64,000 nucleotides of DNA from Odobenus rosmarus divergens (GCF_000321225.1 NW_004450481.1:2231623-2295622), one strand, 5' to 3'. Shown: positions 1 through 11,385, counted from the first letter of the stretch. The notes: generated by a model from the sequence alone, not told the origin. Translations and numbers: made by a program.

Positions 1-338
1 AGAAACGGGGTGGGCAAAGTCTTGTTCCCAAGAGCCACGGAGTGCAAATTTCCAGTCCTGAGAACGGAAATGTCCCAATTTCCGGTGGCCAAAAACCTGG
101 TCTCGGGAATCAGGGTGGGAAAATTCCAGATCTCGGCCACACTCTTTGCGAAAGTAGTTGTCTTCACTTACAGAAGGATTGCTTGATCTGAAGGAAGGTC
201 CTGGAAACACATCACCTCTCAGGCTTTCTCTTCCAGTGTCTCGAGGGTGGGCTACAGATCCAGCCAGAGTATATCTGCTGTCACTAGGAATGTCATCATA
301 CATATCTGCTCTGGCTCTTGGGACCGTCCTTAGAAGAT
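1..338 (-). CDS. SUGP2: SUGP2 second coding exon (partial, large exon)
   Basis: The acceptor is tatttcag, with the exon starting at 338 in phase 1. All 112 codons to the window edge are open. Residues such as RADMYDDIPSDSRY and FRSQDWKFALRGSWEQDF correspond to the N-terminal low-complexity region of SUGP2. In human SUGP2 this region lies in one long exon, which agrees with no donor being seen before the edge. Confidence 0.92.
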
Positions 339-3300
339 CTGAAATAGATGATCCAAAGAGGAACAAAAAGGTAATTTAGACCAGAGGTCGCAAAAAGACA
401 GTCCACAAACCACCAACCAGCAGGGGTCCTTTATTTGCCAGAATGCATTTTAGAAATTTGTGTTTGTTTCTAACATTTAAAATCTGTGTGGTTGTATTTA
501 AAAATCTGGATTTACAACTTCTAAAAACAGAACACCTACAAGCACCAGGTCTGCATGTGCCTGGATGACAGTACACAGAGGCTGGGCAGTGGTGCTCCTC
601 ACTCACTCAGCCTTCTTGTCCAGGCTCTGCAGGCATCTGTTTTATAAGCCCTCTTTTTGACTCAGGAAAGGGTGTCTGGTCCCCAAATAACCTGGGCTTC
701 TTTATTACAACTGGAACACTTGTACATTTCTACTTCTAGCACACAGTAGACAGTTTCTCTGGAGGCTACCTGCCCCCCCTGCCTCTGAGGAGAAAGTGTT
801 AGATCACGGTGCCACTAAGGCAGGAGTCATGTCTGACACTACACCCACCACAGCCAACCACAGCTGAGCATCTGACCCAAAGGTGGCAGAGAGGCTCCCC
901 GCAAAGGTCCACTGGGCCAACCAATCCTCTGAAAAAACAGAGAAACTAAAACAGATGAAAGAGGACACAGAAGCTACACAACCTGCAGCAAGAGAGGCCA
1001 CAATGAAAACTAAACAGTATGTGTAGAAACGAGAAAATAGAAATGAGAAAAATAGGAACCTAAACTTGTTTTTGCTTATTCACACATAAAGAAACTCTGT
1101 AAGAAACCAGGAACATGGGAACAGCAGGCCTCAGGGAGACTTTGCAGAGTAGCGTTCTAATTTTCTAGCTTATGAATCAAAATATTACCTAGTCAAGAAG
1201 TCAAATAAAAGGGAGAGAGACGCCAGGAAGTAGTAATGGGCCAAGAGACCACAAGAAGCTAAAGCTTTGTATAACCCCAATTTATTTGTTCAACAAGTAC
1301 TCGCTGAGCAACTACTGTGTGTGGGCACTGCTCTAGCCAATGGAATTACATAGCAGGGAAAGGAGACAACAAAATCCCTTCTCCCCTGGATTTATCAGTT
1401 GAGGGAGCCAAACAATAAACAAAAATCCATCACATGTATGAAAGTGCCAATAAGAAATATCAAGCAAGCAGGAACATGAAGAGGGAGAGCCGTTTTCAGA
1501 CAAGCTGGCCAAGGAGAGCTGCTCTGACAACAATGTATTTGTGCAGAGAGGCCTGGTGTCAGGGGCCAGACTGTGCAGTTACGGGGGAAGCCTTCCAGGC
1601 AGAGGGAGCATCAGGACAAAGCCCTGGGGTAAGACTAGCAGGGAACAAGTATAGCCAGAATGGAAGACAGTAATGGGGGCAAAGTGGTAAGAAGGTGGCT
1701 CCTAAACTCTACTGCACACTGGAGTCCTTGGGGATCCCCAGGCATTCTGATTTAATTAATTGGGATGGGGTGTGGCCTGGGCGTTAGGGTTTTTAAAGGG
1801 TCCCCAGGGGGCTGTCTAGGTGGCTCAGTCGGCTGAGTGTCAGACTCTTGATTTTGGCTCATGACCTTAGGTTCATGATATTGAGCTCCACGTTGGGCTC
1901 CACACTCATTGTGGAGTCTGCTTGTCCCTCTCCTTCCCCCCTCCGCCCCTCCCCATGCACATGAGTGTGCTCTCTAGCTTGCGTGCTCTCGCTCTCTCTA
2001 AAAATAAATAAATAAATAAAATCTTAAAGGGTCTCCAGATGATTCCAACAAGCCCCAAAGTTAAGGAACCACTATGCTAGAGGATGTGAACAGAATGGGG
2101 GTAACAGATCAAGTCAGGCCCTCAATGGGACTCTACAGTTTACTTTGAACAAGATGGAAAGCCATGAAGGGGTTCAGAGAAAAGGGGCGACCTCACAGGC
2201 TAGTGCAGGGAATTGACCACCAGGTACAAGAGTGGATATGGATGTTCCAGCAAAAAGTCCACGGGGATAATCCAGGTATTGATGGCTATTGCTGGCACGG
2301 TTAGGGCAGTAGCATTAGGAAGAGTGGTGGATGGAGTCTGCGCAATGGGGATTTTCAGATGCCTTGTAAAGCAATACAGACTAGAACAGACACAGTGAAA
2401 GGCCAATCGATGGACCTAGCCCTGTGACAAAGTGGTGGTTCAGGAACCATCTAGCATCCTGCTGGTTTCCTAGTACAGCTCCTACCCCCCATCTTTCTTG
2501 AGGAGACTAAGACACATATTGACGTTTGAGTCTCTAGATAAAAATAAACCAAGATTTAAATCTCCAGATATATGTGTGTGTATATACATAAACATATACA
2601 CATAAGCATGTGTGTACACATATATCAATATGTAAGTATTTAGGATTACACAAACATATCATAGAAGAACTGAAGGATTCACAAAACACCACGGATATGG
2701 TTACCTCTGAGGGGTAAGGAAGCACCTAAAGACTTTTACATTATACTCCTAACTACTGTGTTTTTTTTAAATTTTATTTATTTGCCAGACAGAGTGCACG
2801 TGTGTGCACACAAGCAGGGGGAACAGCAGAGGGAGAAGCAGGCTCCCCACCGACCAGAGCCTGATGTGGGATCCCAGGACCCTGGGATCATGAACTGAGC
2901 TGAATGAAGGCAGATGCTTAACTGACTGAGCCACTCAGGTGCCCCATACTCCTACTTCTTAATTCTTCCAATCCCTTACAATGGGAAGGTTTTTGTGTAA
3001 AAATACTCAAGCATTTTTTAAAAATTCAGAATCTCAAAACAGCTTCTAGGCTTTCGTTTCTCCACATCCGAAGTACACAAGTTATCCCTGCCCCAAGCAC
3101 TTAGACTCACTCAGTCAACACTGAGGAAGTTTCCTCAGTGGAAACTGGCTCAGGGGCTGGTGCAGGGAGCAGCACAGGCCCAAAGGAGGCCTGGAGGAGG
3201 CGGGCCCACCTCAAAAAAGGGAGTGCTCAGGGGCCTGGAAGAACAATCAAATCAACCTCAAAGCCCGCAGGAGCTTCCTGGAGGAAGGCATGTGCAAGCT

Positions 3301-4203
3301 GGGTCTTAGTGCCCCAGAGACTTAACCAGGCTGGGCTGGGCTGGGGAGGGATTCAAAGCACAAACGGGCAGCACAGTGTCACTGAAACATGAGCCCCAAA
3401 GGCAGGACATGAAGGCTGGGAGCCTTATGTGGCATGGTGAGGGACCTCCCTGTCATCCTGCAAACAATGTGTGTACCATTTTTGATGCTGCTGGCCTGAC
3501 ATTTCAAAACTTTCCAAGGGGAATGTTTTCAGGCAACCTACACTTGGCAACCTCCCATGCCCTCGTCTTGTACACAACACTATTAACTATTACCTGGTTG
3601 CTCCTGCACTTGTCTGAGGATATAACCCCGAAATGGGGAGCCTCAAGAGTCCAAGTAGGGCCTTGACCCAGCAAAGGGTGGCATTAGTAGATCTGTCGGG
3701 GAGGCCGATTTGAGGGGAATGGAGCCAGAAGCTGAGAGACCGTTCAGGAGATTACTGTAATAATCCAGGCGAGAACTAGTAAGAGCTCAAATCTGGGCAG
3801 GGGTGGTGGGGATGAAGCCAGGAGATCGATTCAAGAACCCTTCTTTAGGTGGGGGAGGATGCCTGGGGCAGAGAAGCTTCAGATAATGACAATACCCACT
3901 TCTGCATAATGATTTGACAGGTAGACCAACAGATAACTTTATCTCTCCTTAACAAATAAGGAAGGTAGGATCTGAGGCAGCGTTGAATAGTTTGCCCAAG
4001 GCATTGATATCCTCCTGCCCTTACTCTAAAAGAATGCCCAATAGCTACCCTCCCCCCAAAGAAACCAAGTGCTTTCATTCACCTTGAGCTTTAAACTGAA
4101 GAGCTTCACCTACGGCCTCACCACTGGGGTCCATGTGATATCGGTTAGCTTTTTCTTGCAATACAGCATCAAAAGTCTCCTGTGCAATTCGCCTAGCTGC
4201 CAT
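1..4203 (-). CDS. SUGP2: SUGP2, SURP and G-patch domain protein 2, N-terminal part (cut by window edge)
   Basis: Two coding exons are readable on the minus strand: 4083-4203 (start codon 4203-4201) and 1-338, which runs off the left edge. The phase-1 junction joins them through a split Asp codon. The product starts MAARRIAQETFDAVLQEK and continues with a charged region rich in Ser, Arg and Asp, including SNPSVSEDNYFRKECGRDLE. These match the N-terminus of mammalian SUGP2 (SFRS14) as I remember it. SUGP2 is a nuclear protein proposed to act in pre-mRNA splicing; its SURP and G-patch domains lie further downstream, outside the window. About 152 residues are visible, all open. The gene is transcribed away from ARMC6 from a shared CpG island at about 5.3-6.2 kb. 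The first 40 residues resemble the first 40 of ARMC6. Confidence 0.93.
1690..2075 (+). repeat. MER5A-like DNA transposon remnant split by a SINE
   Basis: The segments 1690-1807 and 2026-2075 together read like MER5A, a non-autonomous hAT element (GTGGCTCCTAAACT ... GATGATTCCAACAAGCC ... TTAAGGAACCACT). A carnivore SINE interrupts it at 1808-2025. Family assignment is from memory of the consensus. Confidence 0.6.
1808..2025 (+). repeat. SINEC (CAN SINE), plus orientation
   Basis: The tRNA-like head (GGTGGCTCAGTCGGCTGAG) is followed by a CT-rich stretch and an AAATAAATAAATAAAATCTT tail. The flanking target-site duplication is AAAGGGTCCCCAG at 1795-1807 and AAAGGGTCTCCAG at 2026-2038, one mismatch in 13. 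Confidence 0.9.
2761..2945 (-). repeat. SINEC (CAN SINE), minus orientation
   Basis: It starts with a poly-T run and ATTTTATTTATTTG and ends with TGAGCCACTCAGGTGCCCC, the reverse complement of the tRNA-like head. The internal CAGAGGGAGAAGCAGGCT is typical of the caniform form. Confidence 0.88.
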
Positions 4204-4214
4204 GTTTCTCTGAC
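4083..4214 (-). CDS. SUGP2: SUGP2 first coding exon
   Basis: The acceptor (tcgctacag) ends at 4215, followed by an 11-nt untranslated stretch and ATG at 4203-4201. Then come 40 codons plus one base, and a donor AAG|gtgaat at 4082-4081. It encodes MAARRIAQETFDAVLQEKAN and the following 20 residues up to FKAQ. A pyrimidine-rich tract precedes the acceptor. Confidence 0.92.
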
Positions 4215-5290
4215 CTGTAGCGAGAGGGGAAAAAAAGACACTAAGAATGACAACTAACGCTCACACAGCCTGCTCAATTTCACCTAATCCTCAAAGTGAT
4301 GAGACAGTAATCTATAATTGAACATGGTGCTTCAGAGGGAGGCCAGATTATTTTAAGGGGGCTTCTGCCCTCACGGAGCTCACAGGTGTGTTGGTTAGAA
4401 GGAGCAAAGCAAGCACTGCGATCTTGTCTAAGATCTATCGATCTATATTGCTTCTCTGAGCCTATTTCCTCAGAATCCCTATCGGTTGGGGTTTACTGGA
4501 GAACTGCAATGAAGCAACACACACAACTGAATGTAACAGCGAGGAGGGGAGGAGCATAACCCACGCAAATGGTGCTTAGGAGAGATGCGATCTTTCCCGT
4601 TTCTATTTTCCTATTTCACAGATTCGCAAAGAGGCTCTGAGAACTGACCTGCCCTCTGAGAACAGCCTCTCAACAAGTGAGCGTTAGAATCCCTGACCAG
4701 TGACAGAGCTCGCTCTGTACCAGGTCCTCTTGTAGGAAAAGGACTCTCACAATCTCGTTTACTTCTTCCAACAACCCAGTGAAAAGCGGGTCCTGTCAGG
4801 AATGACATTATACAGAAGAAGAGAAAGACTCGGACTAAGTGACCCACCCAAGGTCAGAGAGCCCAGACCGGAACCTGGAAAACAGGGCACTGGTAGTGGG
4901 GACAAAGCCCTGAAGACTGACTAGAAAACGACTGAAAGCAACGCTGAGGAATCCAGTGGCTGCGTCCTTAACCACAATATCCCTTCCATCTTGAAACCTT
5001 CAACCTCAAGACCCAAACCTGCCCTTCCTTCGAGCCATCTCTTATAACCATCACCCTCTTTTCTCATTCTTAAGCCCTTTTCCTGGAGCTCCCCTTGTTC
5101 TCCGCTATCGAAGGGCAGGGTCTCCCCGTCAGGCGGCTCCGGATCAAATCGAGTGACCTAACCTTTTTGCGCCTCCGTTTCCCCATCCATAGAACGGGCA
5201 GCTAAGAGCGGGGGCTGCTGTGGGGATTCAACCAGGTAAAAAATGGTAAAGAGCACAATACAGCGGTGGCCGCAGTAATCCCCCTACGAA
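4215..5290. other. SUGP2 5' intron (upstream of first coding exon)
   Basis: No coding exon is recognised. The stretch is unique-looking DNA with an old repeat trace around 4.6-4.9 kb and no young SINE. It lies between the SUGP2 first coding exon and the CpG island and is therefore expected to be the SUGP2 5'UTR intron. Confidence 0.55.
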
Positions 5291-5610
5291 CGGAGCCGCT
5301 CCGGGTTCGGGTGGAATGAATGAACGAATGAACCCTTTCGGGCGTGGCCCGCCTCCTACCCGCCTCCGAGAACGAAGACAAGGGGGCGTCGGGCCTGGGA
5401 GGCCGAAGACCGCCCCCCAGGCCGACCCGGCGGGGACGCGGCCGACGCGCAGCCCGAGGGCCGAGCTCGCGGCGTCATCGCGGGGACCCGGGGCCCCCGG
5501 AGCGGAACCCGAGCCTCCCCACCGGGGCCCGCCCACAGACGACGCCTGGGCCCAGGCCTCACCCCGAACCCACCGCGCGCGGAGCCGCCCCCGCCGCCGC
5601 CTCAGGCTCC

Positions 5611-5640
5611 TCACCCGCCGCCGCCGCCGCCGCCGCCGCG
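5611..5640 (+). repeat. (CCG)n trinucleotide run in promoter
   Basis: Around nine near-perfect CCG/GCC units lie inside the CpG island. Read from the minus strand the run is CGG and would fall in or near the SUGP2 transcription start region. Confidence 0.85.
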
Positions 5641-5799
5641 CGAGGCGGGGACATGTAAATGAGCCAACGGTCTCCGCAGCGCCGCGCCGCGCAGGCGCAA
5701 GCTGCCGCCGAGCCCTGGTGCGCCGGCGCAGGCGGCCGCCCCCAAATCCTCTTGCGCAGGCGCGTTGCTCGCTTCTCAGGGCAGACGCTCCCGAGGTGA

Positions 5800-6069
5800 A
5801 AGATTAATTTATTGAGGGCGGCGGCAACGGGGAGCGGCCGGGAAAAGGCGGCAAAGACGCCGCCTCTGCACACCTGTTGGCTCTCTTGGCTTTACCTGCG
5901 CTCGCGGTCACTCTTGATCACTCCGGGAGCGGTCCGTGGAGCTGAGGGAGGCCGAGGCGAGTTGGCGCCAGCGCGCCTGCGCCCGTACGGTGGCCGGAAG
6001 GGACCAGAGGTGGTTCTGCTGGTGACAGTCGCGAGCCCCACCCTTTCCCCACGTGGCTGCGAAAAGCGG
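5800..6069 (+). other. ARMC6: Probable ARMC6 5' non-coding exon (end at donor CGG|gtgaga)
   Basis: A strong consensus donor (GCGG|GTGAGA) sits at 6070-6071 on the plus strand inside the CpG island, and no coding potential precedes it. The start is not defined by sequence. On the minus strand a candidate SUGP2 first-exon donor CGCAG|GTAAAG occurs at 5895-5894, so the two 5' exons may overlap head to head, as I recall for the human genes. Confidence 0.4.
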
Positions 6070-7795
6070 GTGAGAAGCGGCGGCTGCGGAGTTCCCTCGC
6101 GCGGGGAGGGGAGTGGGCGCCGCGGGGTCGGGCTGGTGACTGTGGCGCCGCCCTCGGGGACTTGGTTTTGGGGAATGACTCTTACAGAAGCTGCCCCGGG
6201 ACAAAATCCCCCATTTCCCTGGCCTCGGCTTTCTTTTCATTCATTTATTCATTCATGCATAACCTGTGTACTTAGTGCCTGCTGCGTGTCTGGCTCCATC
6301 CTGGGCAGGGGGGAAGGTGGTGAACAAAGTTGACTGAGCCCCAGTTCTCGTGGAGGTTAAATTTAATTGGGGAGGAGGCTAGACAGTAAAAGGAAATAAA
6401 ATAGATGAACATATCGTTCCAGGTAGATATAGTATTCAAAAAGGATGATGCGAAAGGAGTGGGGGGCTGCTTTAACCATAATGGTTATTAAGAGCATCCC
6501 TTGGGTGGCTGGGAAGGATCAGAAAGAGGTGGGAAAGCTCAGGTGGAAAGGTCTAGCTAAGAGACCTAGGTAAGGTCCACATAGAAAAAGTGCTGGTAAG
6601 TAGACTGGATTTTGTTGAGAGGGTTGGGACACCAGTGCAGGATTTTGAGCAGCGAGGTCTCTGTGATTTCAAGTTTCTCCCTGCCTGCTGAGTGGAGGCT
6701 AGAGGTACATAGTGTGGCAGGGAGGAAGCCACCCATAGGGAGGATTGTGCCTGAACCAGGGTGGGTGTGTCGGGTGGAGGAAGATGAGGAGTCATTGGAG
6801 TCCCTGCCATGTCAGGGCACCGTTTTCTTGGTGAGTGGAACCCTGGCTTAGAAAGGAAAGCTGGCTGTCATTTGGGGTCTTGCCAACTCCCTTTCTTTCC
6901 TCCAGCACACCTTGGACCCATCATGGGGACTGGTAATGCTGTTTTCCCCCTTTCCTAGCCTGGACTGTTCCCAGGTGGCTCCCAGATGACCATTCCTAGG
7001 CACCGTCTTTCTCATGAACTCCAGATATGTACTTTCGTTCTGCCACCTAGCACTGTGCCCAACCTAGGGGCCCCTGTAGAACTTGCCTTAGAGGTAGTCT
7101 CAGAGCCGGACATTGATCTCCCGAGCTCAGGACTGGGCAGGGGGAGCCAAGGCCAGAGAGCACATACAGGTTCTAAGTGGTCAGGGAAGGCACCCAGGAG
7201 GAGGCGGCCTGGAAGAGCTAGCAGAAACTCTGCAGAGAACCCAGGTGGAGGGCAAGTGTTAATGAAGTAAAGTGGCATGATGGCCAGGCCTCTTACTGCT
7301 TGTGTGCTCTCTGACAGGTTCTTCCCCTCTCTGAGCTTCAGATTTCCCATCCGTAAAGTAGGTATAATTGACATTCGCCTTTAGGACTATGCCTCTGTGA
7401 CAGGGTGGCCACTCACTGTTGACCCACTCAGATCTGAAGCATGGTCAGGGTGGTGGAAGCATCATTTGGTAGCAGAGTCAGAACAGAGTCCCTCCAACAG
7501 TCCCAGCTGGGAAGTTCCTGCCCCTTGGAACTGGTCAGGAACACCTGCACACACATACCAGCCTGGGTGCTCCCTGAGAAGCTCTTAATTGAAACAGAAA
7601 ATCCTTACTCCTTTCCTTCACCTTTGACCATGGAAATCCTTAGCAACCCCTAAACGGATCCTTGTTGTTCTAGGGCAGAAAGAAGTAGGGGGGCTACCTG
7701 CAAGGGAGCAAGGTGTGGTGTTTGATGCCCTTATGCCTCGCCCCCAAATTGAACTGGTTGAATTACCTCTAAGCAGCAAAAGAAAGGAACAATAG

Positions 7796-7965
7796 CTAAT
7801 GTTTATTGAGCTCTTACTCTGTGCCAAATCCTATTTAAGCACTTTATAGGGATTAACTGGTTGAATTTTCACGACAGCCCTATGAGGTAGATTCTCTTTG
7901 TTTATCCCCATGTCACACAAGAGAGAGCTGACCAACAGGTTAAGTGGAGGGCCTGGGATTCAAGT
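7796..7965 (+). repeat. MIR element
   Basis: It contains the MIR core pattern TTTATTGAGCTCTTACTCTGTGCCA ... AGGTAGATTCTCTTTG (shown shortened), diverged as expected of this old mammalian SINE. Confidence 0.65.
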
Positions 7966-8689
7966 CCCCCCTGCTGGCCCCGGAGCCTGTCCTCCTCCCC
8001 ATCTGCACAAACACAGATGGAATATTCACATCCTGTGCCACCTCCAGAAACAGAAGCGCAGGCTTGAGTGGCCTGTTTCCCGTACAGCCCAAATTTGCCC
8101 TCGGATTTTTGCCACATTCCCCTCCTGCTGTCCTAGTACTCCCTGTGCCTTTTTTCCCCTAACATGTTCTGTGATGCACGATTCTATAACAGACCTGGGA
8201 CCAGGAAAAATAATTGTTTTGAAAGACAGCATTAGGACAATGGAGAAAGTTGATCATGGAGTGTATATTAGAAAATGGTAATGTATCACTGTTAAATTTC
8301 CTGTGTTGAATTTTAGTTACACATTGGATGTGTGAGAATGTCTTTTTCTTCGGAGATTCATGCTGACGTCTTTAGGAGGGAAGGATCTGATTTCTGGAGC
8401 ATACTCTCACATGACATATGTGTGCAGGAACACGCACTCTCACAGAGAGAGATTAACCTGACAAAATGTTAACAACTGGGAAAGTTAGAAGGAAATAGGT
8501 GTTCTTTGTACTATTCTTGAAACTTTATTATAAATTGAAAAAGTGATGTATTTTAATGGAAACGAAAAAGTATTACCGCAATAAACAAAATAGATGTAGT
8601 AAAAGAAGCAAAATGAAAGTAGTTGTTAACCCCTGTTAGGCTCCGGGCCTAAGGCCTGTTTCCCTCTTTGCTGAAAAGAGAGAGTGGTA

Positions 8690-8848
8690 GGGGTACCTGG
8701 GGGGCTCAGTCGGTTAAGCAGCTGACTCTTGATCTCCGTTCAGGTCTTGATCTCAGGGTCGTGGGTTCAAGTCCCACGTTGGGCTCCACTCTGGGCATGG
8801 AGCCTACTTTAAATAAATAAATAAATAAAATTGAAAAAAAAATAAAAA
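8690..8848 (+). repeat. SINEC-related SINE with intact tRNA B box
   Basis: A tRNA-like head (GGCTCAGTCGGTTAAGC) is followed by GGTTCAAGTCC at 8764-8774, a perfect match to the pol III B box. Then come CACGTTGGGCTCC and a TAAATAAATAAATAAAA tail. It lacks the long CT-rich middle of the other copies, so it is an older or shorter subfamily. Confidence 0.85.
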
Positions 8849-10109
8849 GTACACGTTCAGTGCCTCAGTCACACTAGCTATATTTCAACTGCTAGAACCC
8901 ACGTAGATGGCGCAGATAGAGAATATCCCATCATCACAGAAAGTTCTATTGGATGCGTGGTCAGATTGGGTTTGAGTTTTTGGGAGGATGACTTCACAGG
9001 TGCATTTCACTCTTGTCTGGAGGCAGGTGGTGTTGGGTTTCTCTTCTGGTGATGTGAAATCACACAGTGGACAAGGGTACTGTCCCCTCATTGTCAGGTT
9101 CCCCATCCGTTTTGCTCCTTACGGTTTTGCAGCCGGTGGGGATTGTTGTCTTAATCTGCCCTGTTATGGATAATTATTTGGAATTCATCTACAAAACAGA
9201 ACTTTTCCTCGTCCCCTCTTTATAATCTGGTAATTATGTGAGGGAAGTAGGATGAATGCTGTATTCTTTATTTGCCAGTTTTCAGCAAAATGAGCAGGGT
9301 GTGTTTCAGTACTATTAAGAACGCACAGATTTTGTTATCTATTGTGTTTTGTTTGGTTTTGTTGTTTTGTTTTAGTGCTCATCTGTCACTTGAGCCCATG
9401 GGCATCTCTTAGGGTTTGCTCCAAGTCCTTTGACTTAACCCTGATGGTTTTTAGAAGCTTCCTTGTTTTCTGGTCTGAGAAGATGCTCCTGGCTTGGCTT
9501 CTCTGGCCTGTTTTCTTCTCAGTTATAGAATCAGCCATTCCACCAGGAGTCCTGTCTTACTTAGAGACCATTGGTGGTATTCAGGGTGTTCACTACTGCT
9601 GTGGTGTTTTTTCCTCTAGGCATTTTCATTTGATATCATTAGAAAAATTGGTTCTTTGTTTGACTAAGAAAAAATGCATCCATGAGTTTGTACTGATAAT
9701 TCCAGTTCAAATTTAGTTCTGAGTTTTTACTTTTTGGATTTTTGTGTGTGTGTTAGAATCTTTTTTTCTTTTGTGTTAGTTCCTAATGAGATAAGATATT
9801 ACTTATTTGCTATATCCACAGTGGCTTCCAAATAACATTACTATTATCATTTCCAATAACATGATTACTGAAAACTGTTGAAGATTTTCTTTTACGGTTC
9901 TTTCTATTATTGTACATCCCGGTAGGGATATATGGTTCTATCACTGTATTTTAAACTCTGCATAGATATATTGTTAGATTCATGGGTTTCATTTTACTCT
10001 TGATTTTTAGGGATTGCTTTCATTTTTATTTTCATTTATGTTGATTTATTTCTTTTTCTAACCACGTAAAGCATTTACATGGGTTCTAAACTTAAAACCA
10101 TGAAACAAA

Positions 10110-10500
10110 GGGGGCGCCTGGGTGGCTCAGTTGGTTAATCATCTGCCTTCAGCTCAGGTCACGATCCCAAAGTCCTAGGATCGAGCCCCACGTCAGGCTT
10201 CCTTCTCAGTGGGGAGTCTGCTTCTCAGTCTTCCTCTTCCTCTGCCCTTCTCCCCCGGCTTGTGTTTTTTTTTTTTAAGATTTTATTTATTTATTCATGA
10301 GAGACAGAGAGAGAGGCAGAGGGAGAAGCAGGCTCCCCGCTGAGCAGGGAGCCGATGCGGGACTCGATCCCAGGACCCTGGGATCATGACCTGAGCCGAA
10401 GGCAGACGCTTAACCATCTGAGCCACACAGGTGCCCCCGGCTTGTGTTTTATATCTCTCTCTGTCTCAAATAAATAAATTAAATCTCAAAAAAAAAAAAA
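10110..10500 (+). repeat. SINEC plus copy, split by a nested minus copy
   Basis: Head and body lie at 10110-10264 and the tail (TCTCTGTCTCAAATAAATAAA plus poly-A, shown shortened) at 10447-10500. A reverse SINE occupies 10265-10433. Confidence 0.88.
10265..10433 (-). repeat. SINEC minus copy nested in another SINE
   Basis: It runs from poly-T plus AAGATTTTATTTATTTATTC to TGAGCCACACAGGTG. A 13-bp direct duplication CCCCCGGCTTGTG flanks it at 10252-10264 and 10434-10446, so it inserted into the older plus-strand SINE. Confidence 0.9.
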
Positions 10501-10516
10501 CACAACAACAACAACA

Positions 10517-10690
10517 TGGGATGCCTGGGTAGCTCAGTCGGTTAAGCGTCTGCTTTCAGCTCAGCTTATGATCCCAGGGTCCTGGGATCGAGCCCTGTGC
10601 TCAGCAGGGAGCCTGCTTCTCCCTCTGCCTGCCGTTCCCCTGCTTGTTCTCTCTCTCTCTGACAAATAAATACAATCCTTTAAAAAAAAA
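10517..10690 (+). repeat. SINEC (CAN SINE), plus orientation
   Basis: It has the full head (GCCTGGGTAGCTCAGTCGG), the GGTCCTGGGATCGAGCCC body and an A-rich tail. It sits at the A-rich tail of the preceding SINE, a common landing place. Confidence 0.9.
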
Positions 10691-11385
10691 CAAAACAACA
10701 GCAACCATGAAACAAGGTACATTTGGAGAGAATAATCCAGCTTCTAGTTCTGTCCTCATCACCCTTTTCCCTACTTCCCCTCAGGGTAAGTATTTCTATT
10801 AGTTTTTAATTTAGTTTTCCATTTTACTTATTATTATTAGTTTTTATTTTAAAACTTACATTGGTATAACAGCATACCACTGTAAGTAGTTTTATTACAT
10901 AGTTTTCTATGAAATAATGTAACTCTATGATAAAATGCCATATGGTTATAGTATTACATATTACGACAAATATCCATGTCGTAAATAACACTTTACATAA
11001 AATGTAGCCTTATAACCACGTTGTTTCATTACGATCATGTAACAACATATAACATGTAATATTGTTAAAATACTATTTTATCCTTTTTTTTTTTAACTAG
11101 AAGGACACATATTAACATCTTCTCTTTCTTAGACAAAATGTAAACTACCTGCCCTCTTCTACACTTTTAGAAGCTCTGCAGATGGTGGGGTATCAGCCTT
11201 CTCTGTGACCCAGGTTGTTAGAACTTTTCCTGGGAGGTCCTAGGCTTTGGCCCCCGGTAGCTCCTCCCTAAGGGGGAGCCAGGCTCACAGTTGTCCTCTC
11301 ACCCTCAGCGAAGCTTTCTTCCCACCTTGATTTCTCAGTTTGAGAGTGTCTCTCAGGCAGGCACCTGCCGCCCCATGCACAGGAG

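Larger units (their letters stand above)
339..4082 (-). other. SUGP2: SUGP2 intron between first two coding exons
   Basis: This is a 3.7-kb intron made mostly of repeats. It holds an ancient dispersed repeat at about 1280-1690 and 2075-2400 (family not assigned, L2/MIR era) and a MER5A copy split by a SINE. It also has a second SINE at 2.76-2.95 kb, an alternating TG/TA stretch at 2566-2640, and another piece of the ancient repeat at about 3150-3830. I see no further exon. Confidence 0.7.
5290..6180. promoter_or_regulatory. CpG island, bidirectional SUGP2/ARMC6 promoter
   Basis: This is a dense CpG island of about 0.9 kb between two genes pointing outward (SUGP2 minus, ARMC6 plus). It carries a (CCG)n run at 5611-5640. 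Four GCGCAGGCG(C) elements, the NRF-1 type of palindromic site, lie at 5689-5698, 5726-5734, 5754-5763 and, reversed, 5973-5982. An ETS-type CCGGAAG is at 5994-6000. No TATA box is evident. NRF-1 and ETS sites are typical of mammalian CpG-island bidirectional promoters; start-site positions are inferred. Confidence 0.8.
9380..11100 (-). repeat. Degraded old L1 3' region interrupted by SINEs
   Basis: AT-rich sequence at 9380-10109 and 10700-11100 reads like the 3' part of an old mammalian L1 in antisense. The phrase GAATCAGCCATTCCACCAGGAGTCC recurs in such elements (shown in part). The SINE cluster 10110-10700 is flanked by ACCATGAAACAAAG / ACCATGAAACAAGG, marking the first insertion. The exact L1 family is not assigned. 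Confidence 0.5.
6070..11376 (+). other. ARMC6: ARMC6 first intron
   Basis: This 5.3-kb stretch has no coding exon that I can support. It holds an ancient repeat at about 6.24-6.85 kb and a MIR at 7.8-7.96 kb. A SINE lies at 8.69-8.85 kb, and an AT-rich degraded L1 at about 9.38-11.1 kb is interrupted by a cluster of three SINEs. Confidence 0.65.

Noticed and set aside
5228..6333. Several overlapping 100-170-codon frames on both strands at 5.2-6.3 kb
   Set aside because: All are GC-composition shadows of the CpG island. Products are Arg/Pro/Ala repeats and cross predicted splice sites.
8764..8774. Possible tRNA gene at the B-box match
   Set aside because: The sequence does not fold into a full tRNA cloverleaf with a proper acceptor stem, and it continues into an A-rich SINE tail.
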